Shown here: piece by piece, positions 24,755 through 33,324 of the stretch
Layout of the letters: the number at the start of each line of letters is the position of its first letter
How positions within the stretch are numbered: the first letter of the stretch is position 1
Origin: Flammeovirgaceae bacterium
Lineage (GTDB): Bacteria; Bacteroidota; Bacteroidia; Cytophagales; Cyclobacteriaceae
NCBI GenBank assembly: GCA_021299455.1
Contig: JAJTGQ010000089.1
Location: 1 to 60,748, forward strand
DNA length: 60,748 bases
Direction of reading: 5' to 3'
The notes under the pieces: model-generated
What the model saw: only the letters and a program-made list of their open reading frames with translations
What the model was told of the DNA's origin: nothing
Database searches by the model: none
Program-made: the position numbers and the translations under genes

Positions 24755-26119
24755 ATGGACAAACCCACTATTCCAAAAGGCACTCGCGACTTCGGCCCGG
24801 TACAAATGGCCAAGCGGCAGTTTATATTTGACAATATCCGCAAAGTTTTTCAGAAATACGGCTTTCAGCCTTTGGAGACTCCTGCGATGGAGAACCTTTC
24901 AACACTGACTGGAAAGTATGGGGAGGAGGGGGATCAGTTGTTGTTTAAAGTGTTGAACTCCGGTGATTATCTGAAAGACGTAGATAGCTCGAAACTAGAA
25001 ACCAAAAACTCGAAACTTTTAACGTCCGAGATTTCAGAAAAAGGCCTCCGCTACGACCTCACCGTTCCATTTGCCCGATACGTTGTGATGAACCGAGGTG
25101 AGATTACTTTCCCCTTTAAGCGTTACCAAATCCAACCCGTGTGGCGGGCAGATCGACCACAGAAAGGACGCTACCGCGAGTTTTACCAATGCGATGCCGA
25201 TGTAGTTGGTACAGATTCATTAATCTGTGAGGCAGAGATTGTGTTGATGATCAAAGAAGTTTTTAAATCTCTTGGCATTAACGATTTTACGATCAAGATA
25301 AATCATCGGGCAATCCTTTCTGGCTTGGCTGAATTAATAGGCTCTGAAAAGGAATCTTCATTGTTTGTTGCTATTGATAAACTGGATAAGATTGGCGAAG
25401 AAAAAGTAAAAGAAGAATTGCGCTCCCGCGGATTTGAAGATAAAGGCATCGATTCGGTTTTTGCTATTCTAAATTTCAAAGGCAGCACTCAACAGAAAAT
25501 TGATTTCTTAAGGTCAAAATTCTCAAATTCTGAGAAAGGAAAAAAAGGAATTGCTGATTTTGAAGAAGTGTTGAGCTTATTGCAAAGCTATGGAGCAACA
25601 GAGCAGCATGTGGAGTTTGATATTTCTCTTGCCCGTGGCTTGAGCTACTACACAGGCTGCATTTTTGAAGTAAAAATAGATAATGTGGCCATTGGCAGTG
25701 TTAGTGGTGGTGGTCGTTATGACAATCTAACAGGTGTCTTTGGTCTGCCCGATGTTTCAGGTGTGGGGATTTCGTTTGGGGTAGATCGCCTCCACGATGC
25801 CATGGAAGAACTATCACTGTTTACTAAAGAAGCGCATGCGACTTCCACAGTAATGATTGCACACTTTGATGATGCCACGTTGCGCTACTCATTGCATGTC
25901 GCCCACCAACTCCGCGAAAACAGCATCGCTACAGAAGTTTACCCTGATGTAGCTAAATTGAAAAAGCAATTGGACTACGCGAACAAGAAGGAAATACCGT
26001 TCGTAATTGTCATTGGCTCAGATGAAAAGGAAAGCGGAGTTTTAACGTTAAAGGACATGACAAAGGGAGAGCAAGAAAAACTTTCAGTTGATGAGATTAT
26101 CAGTAAGCTAATGAAATGA
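24755..26119 (+). CDS. hisS: Histidyl-tRNA synthetase
   Basis: A 454-residue class II aminoacyl-tRNA synthetase that charges tRNA-His. Motif 1 region (KGTRDFGP, FQPLETPAMEN), motif 2 (RADRPQKGRYREFYQCDADVVG), the histidine-specific LARGLSYYTGCIFEV, and motif 3 (GVGISFGVDRL) are all present, then an anticodon-binding domain (about 365-454). The ATG at 24755 gives the family-typical MDKPTIPKGTRDF; the TTG at 24740 sits in the promoter. A short insert after motif 1 (SSKLETKNSKLLTSE) is encoded by an AACTCGAAACT-type repeat. hutH follows 51 bases downstream. Confidence 0.95.
   Translation: MDKPTIPKGTRDFGPVQMAKRQFIFDNIRKVFQKYGFQPLETPAMENLSTLTGKYGEEGDQLLFKVLNSGDYLKDVDSSKLETKNSKLLTSEISEKGLRYDLTVPFARYVVMNRGEITFPFKRYQIQPVWRADRPQKGRYREFYQCDADVVGTDSLICEAEIVLMIKEVFKSLGINDFTIKINHRAILSGLAELIGSEKESSLFVAIDKLDKIGEEKVKEELRSRGFEDKGIDSVFAILNFKGSTQQKIDFLRSKFSNSEKGKKGIADFEEVLSLLQSYGATEQHVEFDISLARGLSYYTGCIFEVKIDNVAIGSVSGGGRYDNLTGVFGLPDVSGVGISFGVDRLHDAMEELSLFTKEAHATSTVMIAHFDDATLRYSLHVAHQLRENSIATEVYPDVAKLKKQLDYANKKEIPFVIVIGSDEKESGVLTLKDMTKGEQEKLSVDEIISKLMK
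24988..25017 (+). repeat. CTCGAAACT repeat inside hisS
   Basis: CTCGAAACT occurs at 24988-24996 and 25009-25017, exactly 21 bases (seven codons) apart, with AGAAACC between. It encodes the doubled S-K-L in the HisRS insert. It resembles the GGAAAC phrases in the gap just upstream of the gene. Confidence 0.6.
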
Positions 26120-26120
26120 A

Positions 26121-26164
26121 CATTTGAAATTTGAATCCGGAATTTTGATTCTTGAATTTTAACG
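26121..26164. repeat. Degenerate TTGAAATTTGAAT/TTGATTCTTGAATTTT spacer
   Basis: The 51-base gap between hisS and hutH consists almost entirely of variations on TTTGAATTTTGA. It carries no promoter that can be recognised and looks like another phrase repeat. Confidence 0.45.
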
Positions 26165-26170
26165 AGTCTA

Positions 26171-27667
26171 ATGCAGTCAACCCATATTATATCGAACAAG
26201 CAGTTAACCTTGGATGATTTAGATCAAATTCTTCATGGTCATTCGAAGATTGCTTTGTCTGCTGATTCTACGAATAAAATTGTTCGTTGCCGCGAGTATC
26301 TAGACCGCAAAATAGCCTCATCGACCACACCGGTCTATGGAATAAATACTGGATTTGGTTCACTGTATGATCGCAACATCCCAAAAGATCAACTTGAGAA
26401 ATTGCAGGAGAACTTGGTAATGTCTCACGCCTGCGGTGCAGGACGAGAAGTGCCCCGTGAGATTGTTCTACTCATGTTGTTTCTAAAGGTGCAATCCCTT
26501 TCGTATGGTCATTCCGGTGTTCAGTTGGAAACAGCTGAGCGATTGGCTGCTATGTTCAATGAGCGTGTTTTGCCTCGAATTTTTGAAATGGGCTCTTTGG
26601 GCGCCTCAGGAGATTTGGCTCCTCTTGCGCACCTGGCGCTCCCTTTAATAGGTAAGGGAGAAGTGCATTATCTCGGAAAAGTCTATCCTAGTGCGGAGGT
26701 TTTAAAACTTTTAAACTGGAATGCCATTCACTTTCAAGCCAAAGAAGGGTTGGCGCTGTTGAATGGAACACAGTTTATGAGCGCCTATGGTGTTTGGTGT
26801 TCACTTCATGCGCAGCGCCTTCAACGGTTGGCAAATGTTATTGGTGCGCTTTCGTTGGATGCTTTTGATGGTCGTATAGAACCCTTCGATGAGCTAGTAC
26901 ATCAAATTCGCCCCCACAATGGGCAGATGAAAGTGGCGAAAGAAATTCAGCGGCTACTTGCTGGTAGTGAGATTATTTCTCAGTGTAAAAAACATGTCCA
27001 AGACCCGTATTCGTTTCGTTGCATTCCTCAGGTACACGGAGCAAGTCTTGATGCTATTGAATTTGTCGTCAACACTATTCTGACAGAACTCAATAGTGTT
27101 TCAGACAATCCCAATATTTTTCCAGAAGAGGATAAAATAATTTCAGCGGGTAATTTTCATGGTCAACCATTGGCACTTTCACTGGATTTTTTGGCGATTG
27201 CCTTAGCAGAATTGGGTAGCATATCCGAAAGAAGAACGTATCAGTTAATTTCCGGTTTACGCGATCTTCCCAATTACTTAGTGGCTAATCCAGGTATTAA
27301 CTCGGGCTTGATGATTCCACAATACACAGCAGCTTCGTTAGTTAGTCAGAATAAACAACTCTGTACCCCCGCCTCGGTCGATTCGATCGTATCATCCAAT
27401 GGGCAAGAAGATCATGTCAGTATGGGCGCCAATGCAGCAACAAAAGCATTTCGGGTTGTCAATAATTTGTATTCTATTTTGGCCATCGAATTAATTACAG
27501 CAGCGCAGGCATTGCATTTCAGAAAGCCAGCAAAGACGTCTGACAAGCTTGCTGCATTTGTAGATACTTTTAGGGAAGCAGTTCCGTTTATAGAAACAGA
27601 CCGCTTATTGCATGACGACATGGTGAAAGCAGAGAAGTTTTTGAAGCAGGTAAAGCTAGACGAGTGA
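26171..27667 (+). CDS. hutH: Histidine ammonia-lyase
   Basis: A 498-residue enzyme that converts L-histidine to trans-urocanate and ammonia, first step of histidine breakdown; cytoplasmic. The self-forming MIO cofactor triad is Ala145-Ser146-Gly147 in GSLGASGDLAPLAHLALPL. Other family features are the active-site YGINTGFG (56-63), NGTQFM, SVSDNPNIF and the QEDHVSMG loop. Full length. It follows hisS by 51 bases and overlaps the surface-protein gene by four bases (GTGA). The other hut genes are not in the window. Confidence 0.94.
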   Translation: MQSTHIISNKQLTLDDLDQILHGHSKIALSADSTNKIVRCREYLDRKIASSTTPVYGINTGFGSLYDRNIPKDQLEKLQENLVMSHACGAGREVPREIVLLMLFLKVQSLSYGHSGVQLETAERLAAMFNERVLPRIFEMGSLGASGDLAPLAHLALPLIGKGEVHYLGKVYPSAEVLKLLNWNAIHFQAKEGLALLNGTQFMSAYGVWCSLHAQRLQRLANVIGALSLDAFDGRIEPFDELVHQIRPHNGQMKVAKEIQRLLAGSEIISQCKKHVQDPYSFRCIPQVHGASLDAIEFVVNTILTELNSVSDNPNIFPEEDKIISAGNFHGQPLALSLDFLAIALAELGSISERRTYQLISGLRDLPNYLVANPGINSGLMIPQYTAASLVSQNKQLCTPASVDSIVSSNGQEDHVSMGANAATKAFRVVNNLYSILAIELITAAQALHFRKPAKTSDKLAAFVDTFREAVPFIETDRLLHDDMVKAEKFLKQVKLDE

Positions 27668-29559
27668 GAAAACAGATCCTTTTACTGGTTATGGTTTTTT
27701 CGGTAATTGCGGGGCAAGCTCAATATGTCAGCCGCAAGGGTCGATTTCAAGTAGACCAAGTGAGAGGCTGTGCTCCATTTACTATTACCATCACAAATGC
27801 CAATTTGATTACTGTTGATGAATGCACAGGGGGAAAGCCATGCTTGATGGATTTTCTTGGTAACAATACACAGCAACAAAATCAGTTCACCTTTACTTAT
27901 ACAAATCCAGGAACCTACAAACTTTCTGTTTTTTACCAAAGCATTTTGAATGACGATATAACCGTCACCGTTGATCCAAACATCCAGCCTGCGTTCGAAT
28001 TATATACCTGCACGAATTCGCAGGTTTCTGTTAAGGTAACTGACAAGAGCTACGATCAGTACGCGATTGATTTTGGTGATGGTTCTCCAGTCGTGCAAAT
28101 TCCATTTAGCAACAATCAAGTTGCGCAATATGCGTACGCTGCTCCTGGCAATTTTAGTATTTCTGTTCGAGGGAAGAAACTAAATGCTGCTAATAATTGC
28201 AATTCACTTGTCAAGCCCTTTCAGGCGATACCGGTTCTTCCAACAACGCAAATAAGTTCATTGACGGCCATTGATGCCTCAACACTCAGGCTGGACTTTA
28301 CCCCACAGACGAATATTCAATACAAATTAGAAATCGCTATCAACTCAACTAACTTTCAGCAGTTCCAAACTCTTTATGGTGTGAGCTCATTGACAATACC
28401 CAGTTTGCGACTAGATGACAACTTCTACTGTTTCAGATTAAGTTCGTTTGATCCCTGCAGTGGACAAAGTATCAATTTCTCACAACCTGTGTGCAGTCAT
28501 AATTTTGATCTTACACTAATCAGTGATGTCAATCGCCTAAATTGGCTGACCTCATCTGCAGGAGTGACAAAAGTAGACGTGCTCCGCGACAAAAATTTTT
28601 ATACATCAATTCCTGGTGCACCAGTCACCTTTAGCGATGTTGATGTCGATTGTAACATTAACTACTGCTATCAAATTCGAAGCACCTTTGTTGGTGGGGC
28701 TACTAGCACTTCGCTCGAAAAATGTGGTATTTCAGTTACGACCACAAAGCCACCCACCGTTCTAAATACGAGTGCAGTTGTATCTTCATCGGGTGTTCAA
28801 TTAGATTGGATTCAGGAACCTGCATCCAAGGCATCTACCTATACCATTCTGCGTTCTTCTAATCAAGGAATTTTTACCCCAATTTCAACCACAATTCCGC
28901 CTAAGTTGGTTGATGACACATACACCACCAATGGCTCATTTTGTTATAAGATCAATTATATAGATGAATGTAAAAATAAAAGTGATGACAGTGAGCCGGT
29001 TTGTCCCATCCGGCTACAAGGAACGATAAGTAATAGCAATGAAGTAACACTTACTTGGTCAGATTATACCGGTTGGAGATTGGGCGTTCAAAGTTACTCG
29101 CTCGAGAAGTACGACAAAGCGGGTGTGCTCGTTCGAACATTCAATCTTGGCAACACCACTACATTCATTGATGATCAGCCCGACACAAAGAATCAGATTG
29201 TTTCCTATCGGGTGGTTGCAAAAGCTAACCAAGCTGGTTTGGTTGCCTCTGCTTCTAATCAAGTAATATTTATCAAATCGATAAATCTGGTTTACCCGAC
29301 AGCCTTCACCCCCGATGGGAGAGGGCCCACAGAAAATGAAGTTTTTGAGTTGAGAGGTCAGTTTATTACCCGACTCGAACTATCGATTTTTGATCGGTGG
29401 GGTGCGCTGGTTTTTTATTCTGACAAGAATGAGCCTTGGGATGGTACCCAACTTGGGTTACCAATGCCCTTGGCTTCATACGTATGGACTGCAACCATTA
29501 CTGATTTAGCAGGACGCTCGTTGAAGCGGACTGGAACAGTGGTATTGCTTCGGAAGTAA
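27664..29559 (+). CDS. PKD/Fn3-type surface protein with gliding-motility C-terminal (CHU_C) domain
   Basis: A 631-residue exported protein starting at GTG, which overlaps the hutH stop. A signal peptide (about 1-19, ILLLVMVFSVIAGQAQ) is followed by a PKD-like domain (about 30-105), a second PKD-like unit with YAIDFGDGSPV (about 132-180) and several fibronectin-like units with paired cysteines. The end is a CHU_C domain (YPTAFTPDGRGPTENEVFEL, LSIFDRWGALVF, WDGTQLG, YVWTATITD), the type B sorting signal for type IX secretion. It should reach the cell surface. Coupling to hutH looks like an operon accident or a regulatory link; no enzymatic domain is seen. Confidence 0.87.
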   Translation: MRKQILLLVMVFSVIAGQAQYVSRKGRFQVDQVRGCAPFTITITNANLITVDECTGGKPCLMDFLGNNTQQQNQFTFTYTNPGTYKLSVFYQSILNDDITVTVDPNIQPAFELYTCTNSQVSVKVTDKSYDQYAIDFGDGSPVVQIPFSNNQVAQYAYAAPGNFSISVRGKKLNAANNCNSLVKPFQAIPVLPTTQISSLTAIDASTLRLDFTPQTNIQYKLEIAINSTNFQQFQTLYGVSSLTIPSLRLDDNFYCFRLSSFDPCSGQSINFSQPVCSHNFDLTLISDVNRLNWLTSSAGVTKVDVLRDKNFYTSIPGAPVTFSDVDVDCNINYCYQIRSTFVGGATSTSLEKCGISVTTTKPPTVLNTSAVVSSSGVQLDWIQEPASKASTYTILRSSNQGIFTPISTTIPPKLVDDTYTTNGSFCYKINYIDECKNKSDDSEPVCPIRLQGTISNSNEVTLTWSDYTGWRLGVQSYSLEKYDKAGVLVRTFNLGNTTTFIDDQPDTKNQIVSYRVVAKANQAGLVASASNQVIFIKSINLVYPTAFTPDGRGPTENEVFELRGQFITRLELSIFDRWGALVFYSDKNEPWDGTQLGLPMPLASYVWTATITDLAGRSLKRTGTVVLLRK

Positions 29560-29613
29560 TCCTATACTCTTCAGTATTTATATTTTTCCGCTTTTTCCCC
29601 CAAACATAAAACG

Positions 29614-29621
29614 TACATTTG
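29614..29621 (+). promoter_or_regulatory. -7 promoter element of ybaB
   Basis: TACATTTG(C) fits TAnnTTTG, 20 bases before the ATG. A GGAG at 29633-29636 six bases before the ATG could act as ribosome site. No good TTTG at -33. Confidence 0.5.
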
Positions 29622-29641
29622 CCCACTTTAACTGGAGTGTT

Positions 29642-29977
29642 ATGTTTGATATGATGAAAATGATGGGCAAGATGAAAGAGGTGCAATCGCGCTTGAAAGA
29701 AGCCCAGGATAAACTCGCTTTTGTAACTGCTGTTGGAGAATCGGGTGGAGGTATGGTGAAAGCAACAGTGAATGGAAAAAAACAAGTGGTGATGTTGGAT
29801 ATTGATCCTGCGATATTGACGTCAACCGATAAGATACTCATTCAGGATTTAGTAATTGCCGCAGTAAACATTGCTAGCGAAAAGGCGGATGCGTTAGCGA
29901 AGGAAGAATTGAAGAAAAGCACCGAGGGATTATTGCCAAACATTCCCGGACTTGATCTAAGTAATTTGATGGGATGA
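29642..29977 (+). CDS. YbaB/EbfC nucleoid-associated protein
   Basis: A 111-residue DNA-binding protein. MFDMMKMMGKMKEVQSRLKEAQ helix at the N-terminus, VGESGGGMVKATVNGKKQVV strands, and LPNIPGLDLSNLMG tail match the YbaB/EbfC family over its whole length. These dimers bind DNA without strong sequence preference. In other bacteria the gene sits next to recR/dnaX; here it overlaps a glycosyltransferase by four bases. Confidence 0.92.
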   Translation: MFDMMKMMGKMKEVQSRLKEAQDKLAFVTAVGESGGGMVKATVNGKKQVVMLDIDPAILTSTDKILIQDLVIAAVNIASEKADALAKEELKKSTEGLLPNIPGLDLSNLMG

Positions 29978-30990
29978 CTGAGCTTGCCGTTGTTATCCTT
30001 AACTATAATGGAAAGAAATTTTTAGAACAATTTCTACCAACGGTCATTTCACATAGCGAAGGTGCACTTATTGTAGTCGCGGATAATGGTTCCACTGATG
30101 ACTCTGTTGAATTTATTCGGAAATTTTTTCCGACCGTTCAGTTGATTAATATCGAACGCAATTTAGGTTTCTGTGGTGGCTATAACTTTGCGCTAAAACA
30201 AGTCTCAGCCACTTACTATGTTCTTCTTAATTCAGATGTAGAAGTTACCAATGGTTGGTTGCATCCAATCGTTTCATTGTTCAATAGGGATCCGACTATT
30301 GCAGCTATCCAACCAAAAATTTTGTCATTCAGGCACAAAACGCATTTTGAATACGCTGGTGCAGCAGGAGGGTATTTAGATGCATTGGGCTATCCATTCT
30401 GCCGCGGAAGAATATTTGACAAATTGGAACAGGACCAAGGTCAGTTTAATGATACCGTTCCTATATTTTGGGCTACGGGTGCCTGTCATTTTGTTCGCTC
30501 AACCATTTTTCATGAAATGGGTGGGCTCGATGAAGACTATTTTGCGCACATGGAAGAGATCGATTTTTGTTGGCGACTAAAGCGTGCAGGCTATCAGATT
30601 TATTTTGAGGGGGGTAGCACTGTTTATCACGTTGGTGGGGGGACGCTGTCATCAGCGAGTCCAAAAAAGACCTATTTGAACTTTCGAAATGGATTGAGTC
30701 TCATTTTTAAGCATCTGCCTACTTCCCAATTGATTTGGAAACTGCCCGTAAGGGTTGTCTTGGATTGGGCAGCCGCATTCAAATTCCTTTTACAGCCTTC
30801 ACCAAAGGACTTTTTTGCGGTTTTTCGTGCTCAATTTGATTTCTTCAGGAACATCCAAATTGAAGTCCGTAAACGCAGCGGGCTAGCAAGCAAACTCAAT
30901 AATTTTAAGGTTACTCAAATTTACCCCAACTGGTTGGTAGTAGATTATTTCCTTTTACGCAAAAGCAAGTTTAACCAGCTGCGGTTTTAA
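29974..30990 (+). CDS. Family 2 glycosyltransferase (rhamnosyltransferase-like)
   Basis: A 338-residue GT2 enzyme of the WbbL/rhamnosyltransferase type. It has the nucleotide-sugar fold VVILNYNGKKFLEQFLP, VVADNGSTDDS, ERNLGFCGGYNFAL, the DxD-type motif in LNSDVEV, FWATGACHFVRS, and ED-like FAHMEEIDFCWRLKRAGY. No membrane segment is clear; a C-terminal amphipathic part may bind the membrane. It probably adds a sugar to a cell-surface glycan. The ATG overlaps the ybaB stop (ATGA). Its stop codon shares the palindrome TTAA with the stop of the convergent PspC gene. Confidence 0.88.
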   Translation: MTELAVVILNYNGKKFLEQFLPTVISHSEGALIVVADNGSTDDSVEFIRKFFPTVQLINIERNLGFCGGYNFALKQVSATYYVLLNSDVEVTNGWLHPIVSLFNRDPTIAAIQPKILSFRHKTHFEYAGAAGGYLDALGYPFCRGRIFDKLEQDQGQFNDTVPIFWATGACHFVRSTIFHEMGGLDEDYFAHMEEIDFCWRLKRAGYQIYFEGGSTVYHVGGGTLSSASPKKTYLNFRNGLSLIFKHLPTSQLIWKLPVRVVLDWAAAFKFLLQPSPKDFFAVFRAQFDFFRNIQIEVRKRSGLASKLNNFKVTQIYPNWLVVDYFLLRKSKFNQLRF

Positions 30991-31220
30991 AGATCCCAGA
31001 TAGTGCTTCTTTTTCGAAGATGCGCTCGCATATTCATTACAAAAGCAAGGGAAAGGTAGATGATAATGGGCGACCCAAGGGTCAAAAAAGAGGCGTAAAT
31101 AAAGAATAATCGTATTGAGGAGGTTGCAATTCCGAGCTTATCTCCTAAAGCAGAGCAAACGCCAAACGCATGTCTTTCAAAGTAATGTTTGATTGGCTCA
31201 ACGAACTGCATAAAATTCAA
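30987..31220 (-). CDS. PspC-domain protein
   Basis: A 77-residue protein with a PspC domain: HAFGVCSALGDKLGIATSSIRLFFIYASFLTLGSPIIIYLSLAFVMN in two pieces, the usual GV...LG.......R..F hydrophobic hairpin. Membrane protein. PspC proteins respond to membrane stress; what this short stand-alone form does is unknown. An upstream TATATTTG on the minus strand (31278-31285) is a possible -7 element, 58 bases before the ATG. Confidence 0.85.
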   Translation of the reverse strand: MNFMQFVEPIKHYFERHAFGVCSALGDKLGIATSSIRLFFIYASFLTLGSPIIIYLSLAFVMNMRAHLRKRSTIWDL

Positions 31221-31336
31221 TTAATTTGACTCTTTACCCGAGTAAATCGGCTTTTCAACGATTATTCTTTCAAACAACAAATATAAGCGTTCCAAAGGGG
31301 CTTTCTACTGACCAATTTTCTATTTTTTTGAGTATT

Positions 31337-31368
31337 ATTGCAAAAAAAAAGGCTTACACCTAAATTTG
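31337..31368 (+). promoter_or_regulatory. Promoter of the TPR lipoprotein gene
   Basis: ATTG (31337-31340), 20 bases, then TAAATTTG(CC) (31361-31368), an exact TAnnTTTG. The ATG follows at 31403. Confidence 0.6.
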
Positions 31369-31402
31369 CCATTCTTTAAAAAAGACCACTAACACCAAAT
31401 CC

Positions 31403-33172
31403 ATGAGAAAATTAGTTTATTCACTGCTGATCATCGGAACTTTGACTTTCACAAGTTGTACGCTTCCGCAAATGATTAAAATGGCTAAAGAGCAGAAGCT
31501 CGAAATTAAGCCAAATCCGCTGGAAGTACACAAAGACACTGTCAATTTTGACCTGTCAGGCAATCTACCGGTGAAGCTTCTTAAAAAAGGAACTGTTTAT
31601 ACACTCAATACTTTTTACAAGTATGGAGAAAACGAGTTAGCACTGCCAGCTCTTCCATTGAAGGCTGAAGATTATCCCAATAGTGCTAAAGAAGAGACTA
31701 AAGTTAGCAAAGCTTTTATGTTCCCTTATAAGGACGCCTACAAAACCGGAACGGTAGAAATTCAGGGGGTAGCATCAAAAGGCACGAAATCCAAGACAAC
31801 TCCTAGGTTGTCATATGCCACTGGCATCATCACAACATCTAAACTAGTTCAAAATTCTTACTATGCTGCCTTTGCATCTCACAGCTACAATCCACAAGAA
31901 GAGTTGATTCCGGTTGTTATCCCTGATTTTATTTTTGAAAGGGGCAAATCTGTTTTGCGTACTTCGGAAACGAAAGCTGAAAAAGGAAAACAATTGGACG
32001 CATTCATTGCTTCTAAGAACGTAACTCGCACGGTAACGATTACAGGAACTCACTCGCCAGAGGGTTTAGAGAGAATCAACACCAATCTATCAAAAGAGCG
32101 TGCTGCTGCCATAGAAAAATTCTATCGCGCACAGATGAAGAAATACGACTACAAGGACGAGGCAGCCAAGATCAATTTTATATTGAAGCCCATTTTTGAA
32201 GATTGGTCAGAGTTTAAAACTGCCTTGGCCGCTTACGCTGGGATAACAGCTGATGAAAAAGCTGCTTATTTGAACGTAGTAAATAATGGTGGGTCTTTTG
32301 AAGATCAGGAGAAGCAATTGAAGAAATTAGCAACCTATAACAAAGTGTTTAAGGACGTTTATCCTGGCTTACGTACAGCGAAAACTGAGATTTTAACGAT
32401 CAAGGTGAAAAAAACGGAAGCAGAGATTTCCGTTTTAGCTAAGCAAATTACAACAGGCCAAGCTGGGCTAGATGCATTGACATTCGATGAACTTATGTAT
32501 TCTGCTACATTGACTCCTTCGCTGGAGGAAAAAACTGCGATCTATGAAGCAGCTACAAAAAAGGGAACAAACTGGACTGCACACAATAATTTGGGAGCCG
32601 CCTATTTACAGGCAGTCATCGAGAATCCGGCAAAAACGGACTTGGTTGACAAAGCAGCTGCTCAGCTAGAAATTGCAGCTAAGTTGAATCCATCACCGGA
32701 AGTTCACGCGAACCTTGCGTCTATTGCGTTGATGAGAGGAAACCCTTATAAAGCGTACAGCCATGTTCGTGCATCACTATCTGGTGCAAACAATGATGTA
32801 ACACGTGGTGTAAATGGAGTGAAGGGTGCTTGCGAGATTTACATGGCCAATTATGGTGCTGCTGTAAGTTCTACATCTTCTGCAAACGCCAACTCTGTTA
32901 ATCTATTCAATAAAGGTTTAGCTCAGGTTTTAAGCAAAGATTTTAGCAATGCTTCATCTTCTTTTGCAGAGTCGATCCGTTCCAATTCGAACTATGCGAT
33001 CGCCTACTATGGTGCGGCAGTAGCAGCCGCTCGCTCTGGCAATGGAGATGCAGTGGTTAGCAATTTGGTAAATGCCGTTAAAATTGACCCAGCATTGAAA
33101 GAAAAAGCACTAACGGATCTTGAGTTTGCTAAGTTCAATACTACGGAATCATTCCGGAATGCGCTGAAATAA
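31403..33172 (+). CDS. Lipoprotein with OmpA-like segment and TPR repeats
   Basis: A 589-residue lipoprotein: signal ending LTFTSC (lipobox Cys19). Residues about 45-165 look like beta-strand repeats. Residues about 175-245 resemble an OmpA-type domain (FIFERGKSVLRTSETKA...VTITGTHSPEGLERINTNLSKERAAAIEKFY), where NxxLSxxRA is the diagnostic part. The C-terminal half has at least four TPR-like helix pairs (NLGAAYLQAVIENPAKTDL, NLASIALMRGNPYKAYSHV, AIAYYGAAVAAARSGN). It is probably an outer-membrane, peptidoglycan-linked scaffold; no enzymatic motif. It has a good promoter and a strong terminator, so it is monocistronic. Confidence 0.8.
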   Translation: MRKLVYSLLIIGTLTFTSCTLPQMIKMAKEQKLEIKPNPLEVHKDTVNFDLSGNLPVKLLKKGTVYTLNTFYKYGENELALPALPLKAEDYPNSAKEETKVSKAFMFPYKDAYKTGTVEIQGVASKGTKSKTTPRLSYATGIITTSKLVQNSYYAAFASHSYNPQEELIPVVIPDFIFERGKSVLRTSETKAEKGKQLDAFIASKNVTRTVTITGTHSPEGLERINTNLSKERAAAIEKFYRAQMKKYDYKDEAAKINFILKPIFEDWSEFKTALAAYAGITADEKAAYLNVVNNGGSFEDQEKQLKKLATYNKVFKDVYPGLRTAKTEILTIKVKKTEAEISVLAKQITTGQAGLDALTFDELMYSATLTPSLEEKTAIYEAATKKGTNWTAHNNLGAAYLQAVIENPAKTDLVDKAAAQLEIAAKLNPSPEVHANLASIALMRGNPYKAYSHVRASLSGANNDVTRGVNGVKGACEIYMANYGAAVSSTSSANANSVNLFNKGLAQVLSKDFSNASSSFAESIRSNSNYAIAYYGAAVAAARSGNGDAVVSNLVNAVKIDPALKEKALTDLEFAKFNTTESFRNALK

Positions 33173-33194
33173 GCAATACCAATAGATTGGAATC

Positions 33195-33230
33195 AAAACC
33201 CCCGTCAGCTGCCTGACGGGGGTTTTTATT
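33195..33230 (+). terminator. Rho-independent terminator after the TPR lipoprotein
   Basis: AAAACCCCCGTCAG (33195-33208) pairs perfectly with CTGACGGGGGTTTT (33213-33226), and a T-rich run follows. Confidence 0.93.
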
Positions 33231-33324
33231 TGGGTGGTCTTAAAAAGAACAGCCAAAATTTTCTTTCTGACTGTTCTGCCATTAATTTTACAATCTTGGT
33301 TCATTAAATAATAATCCGATTTCT

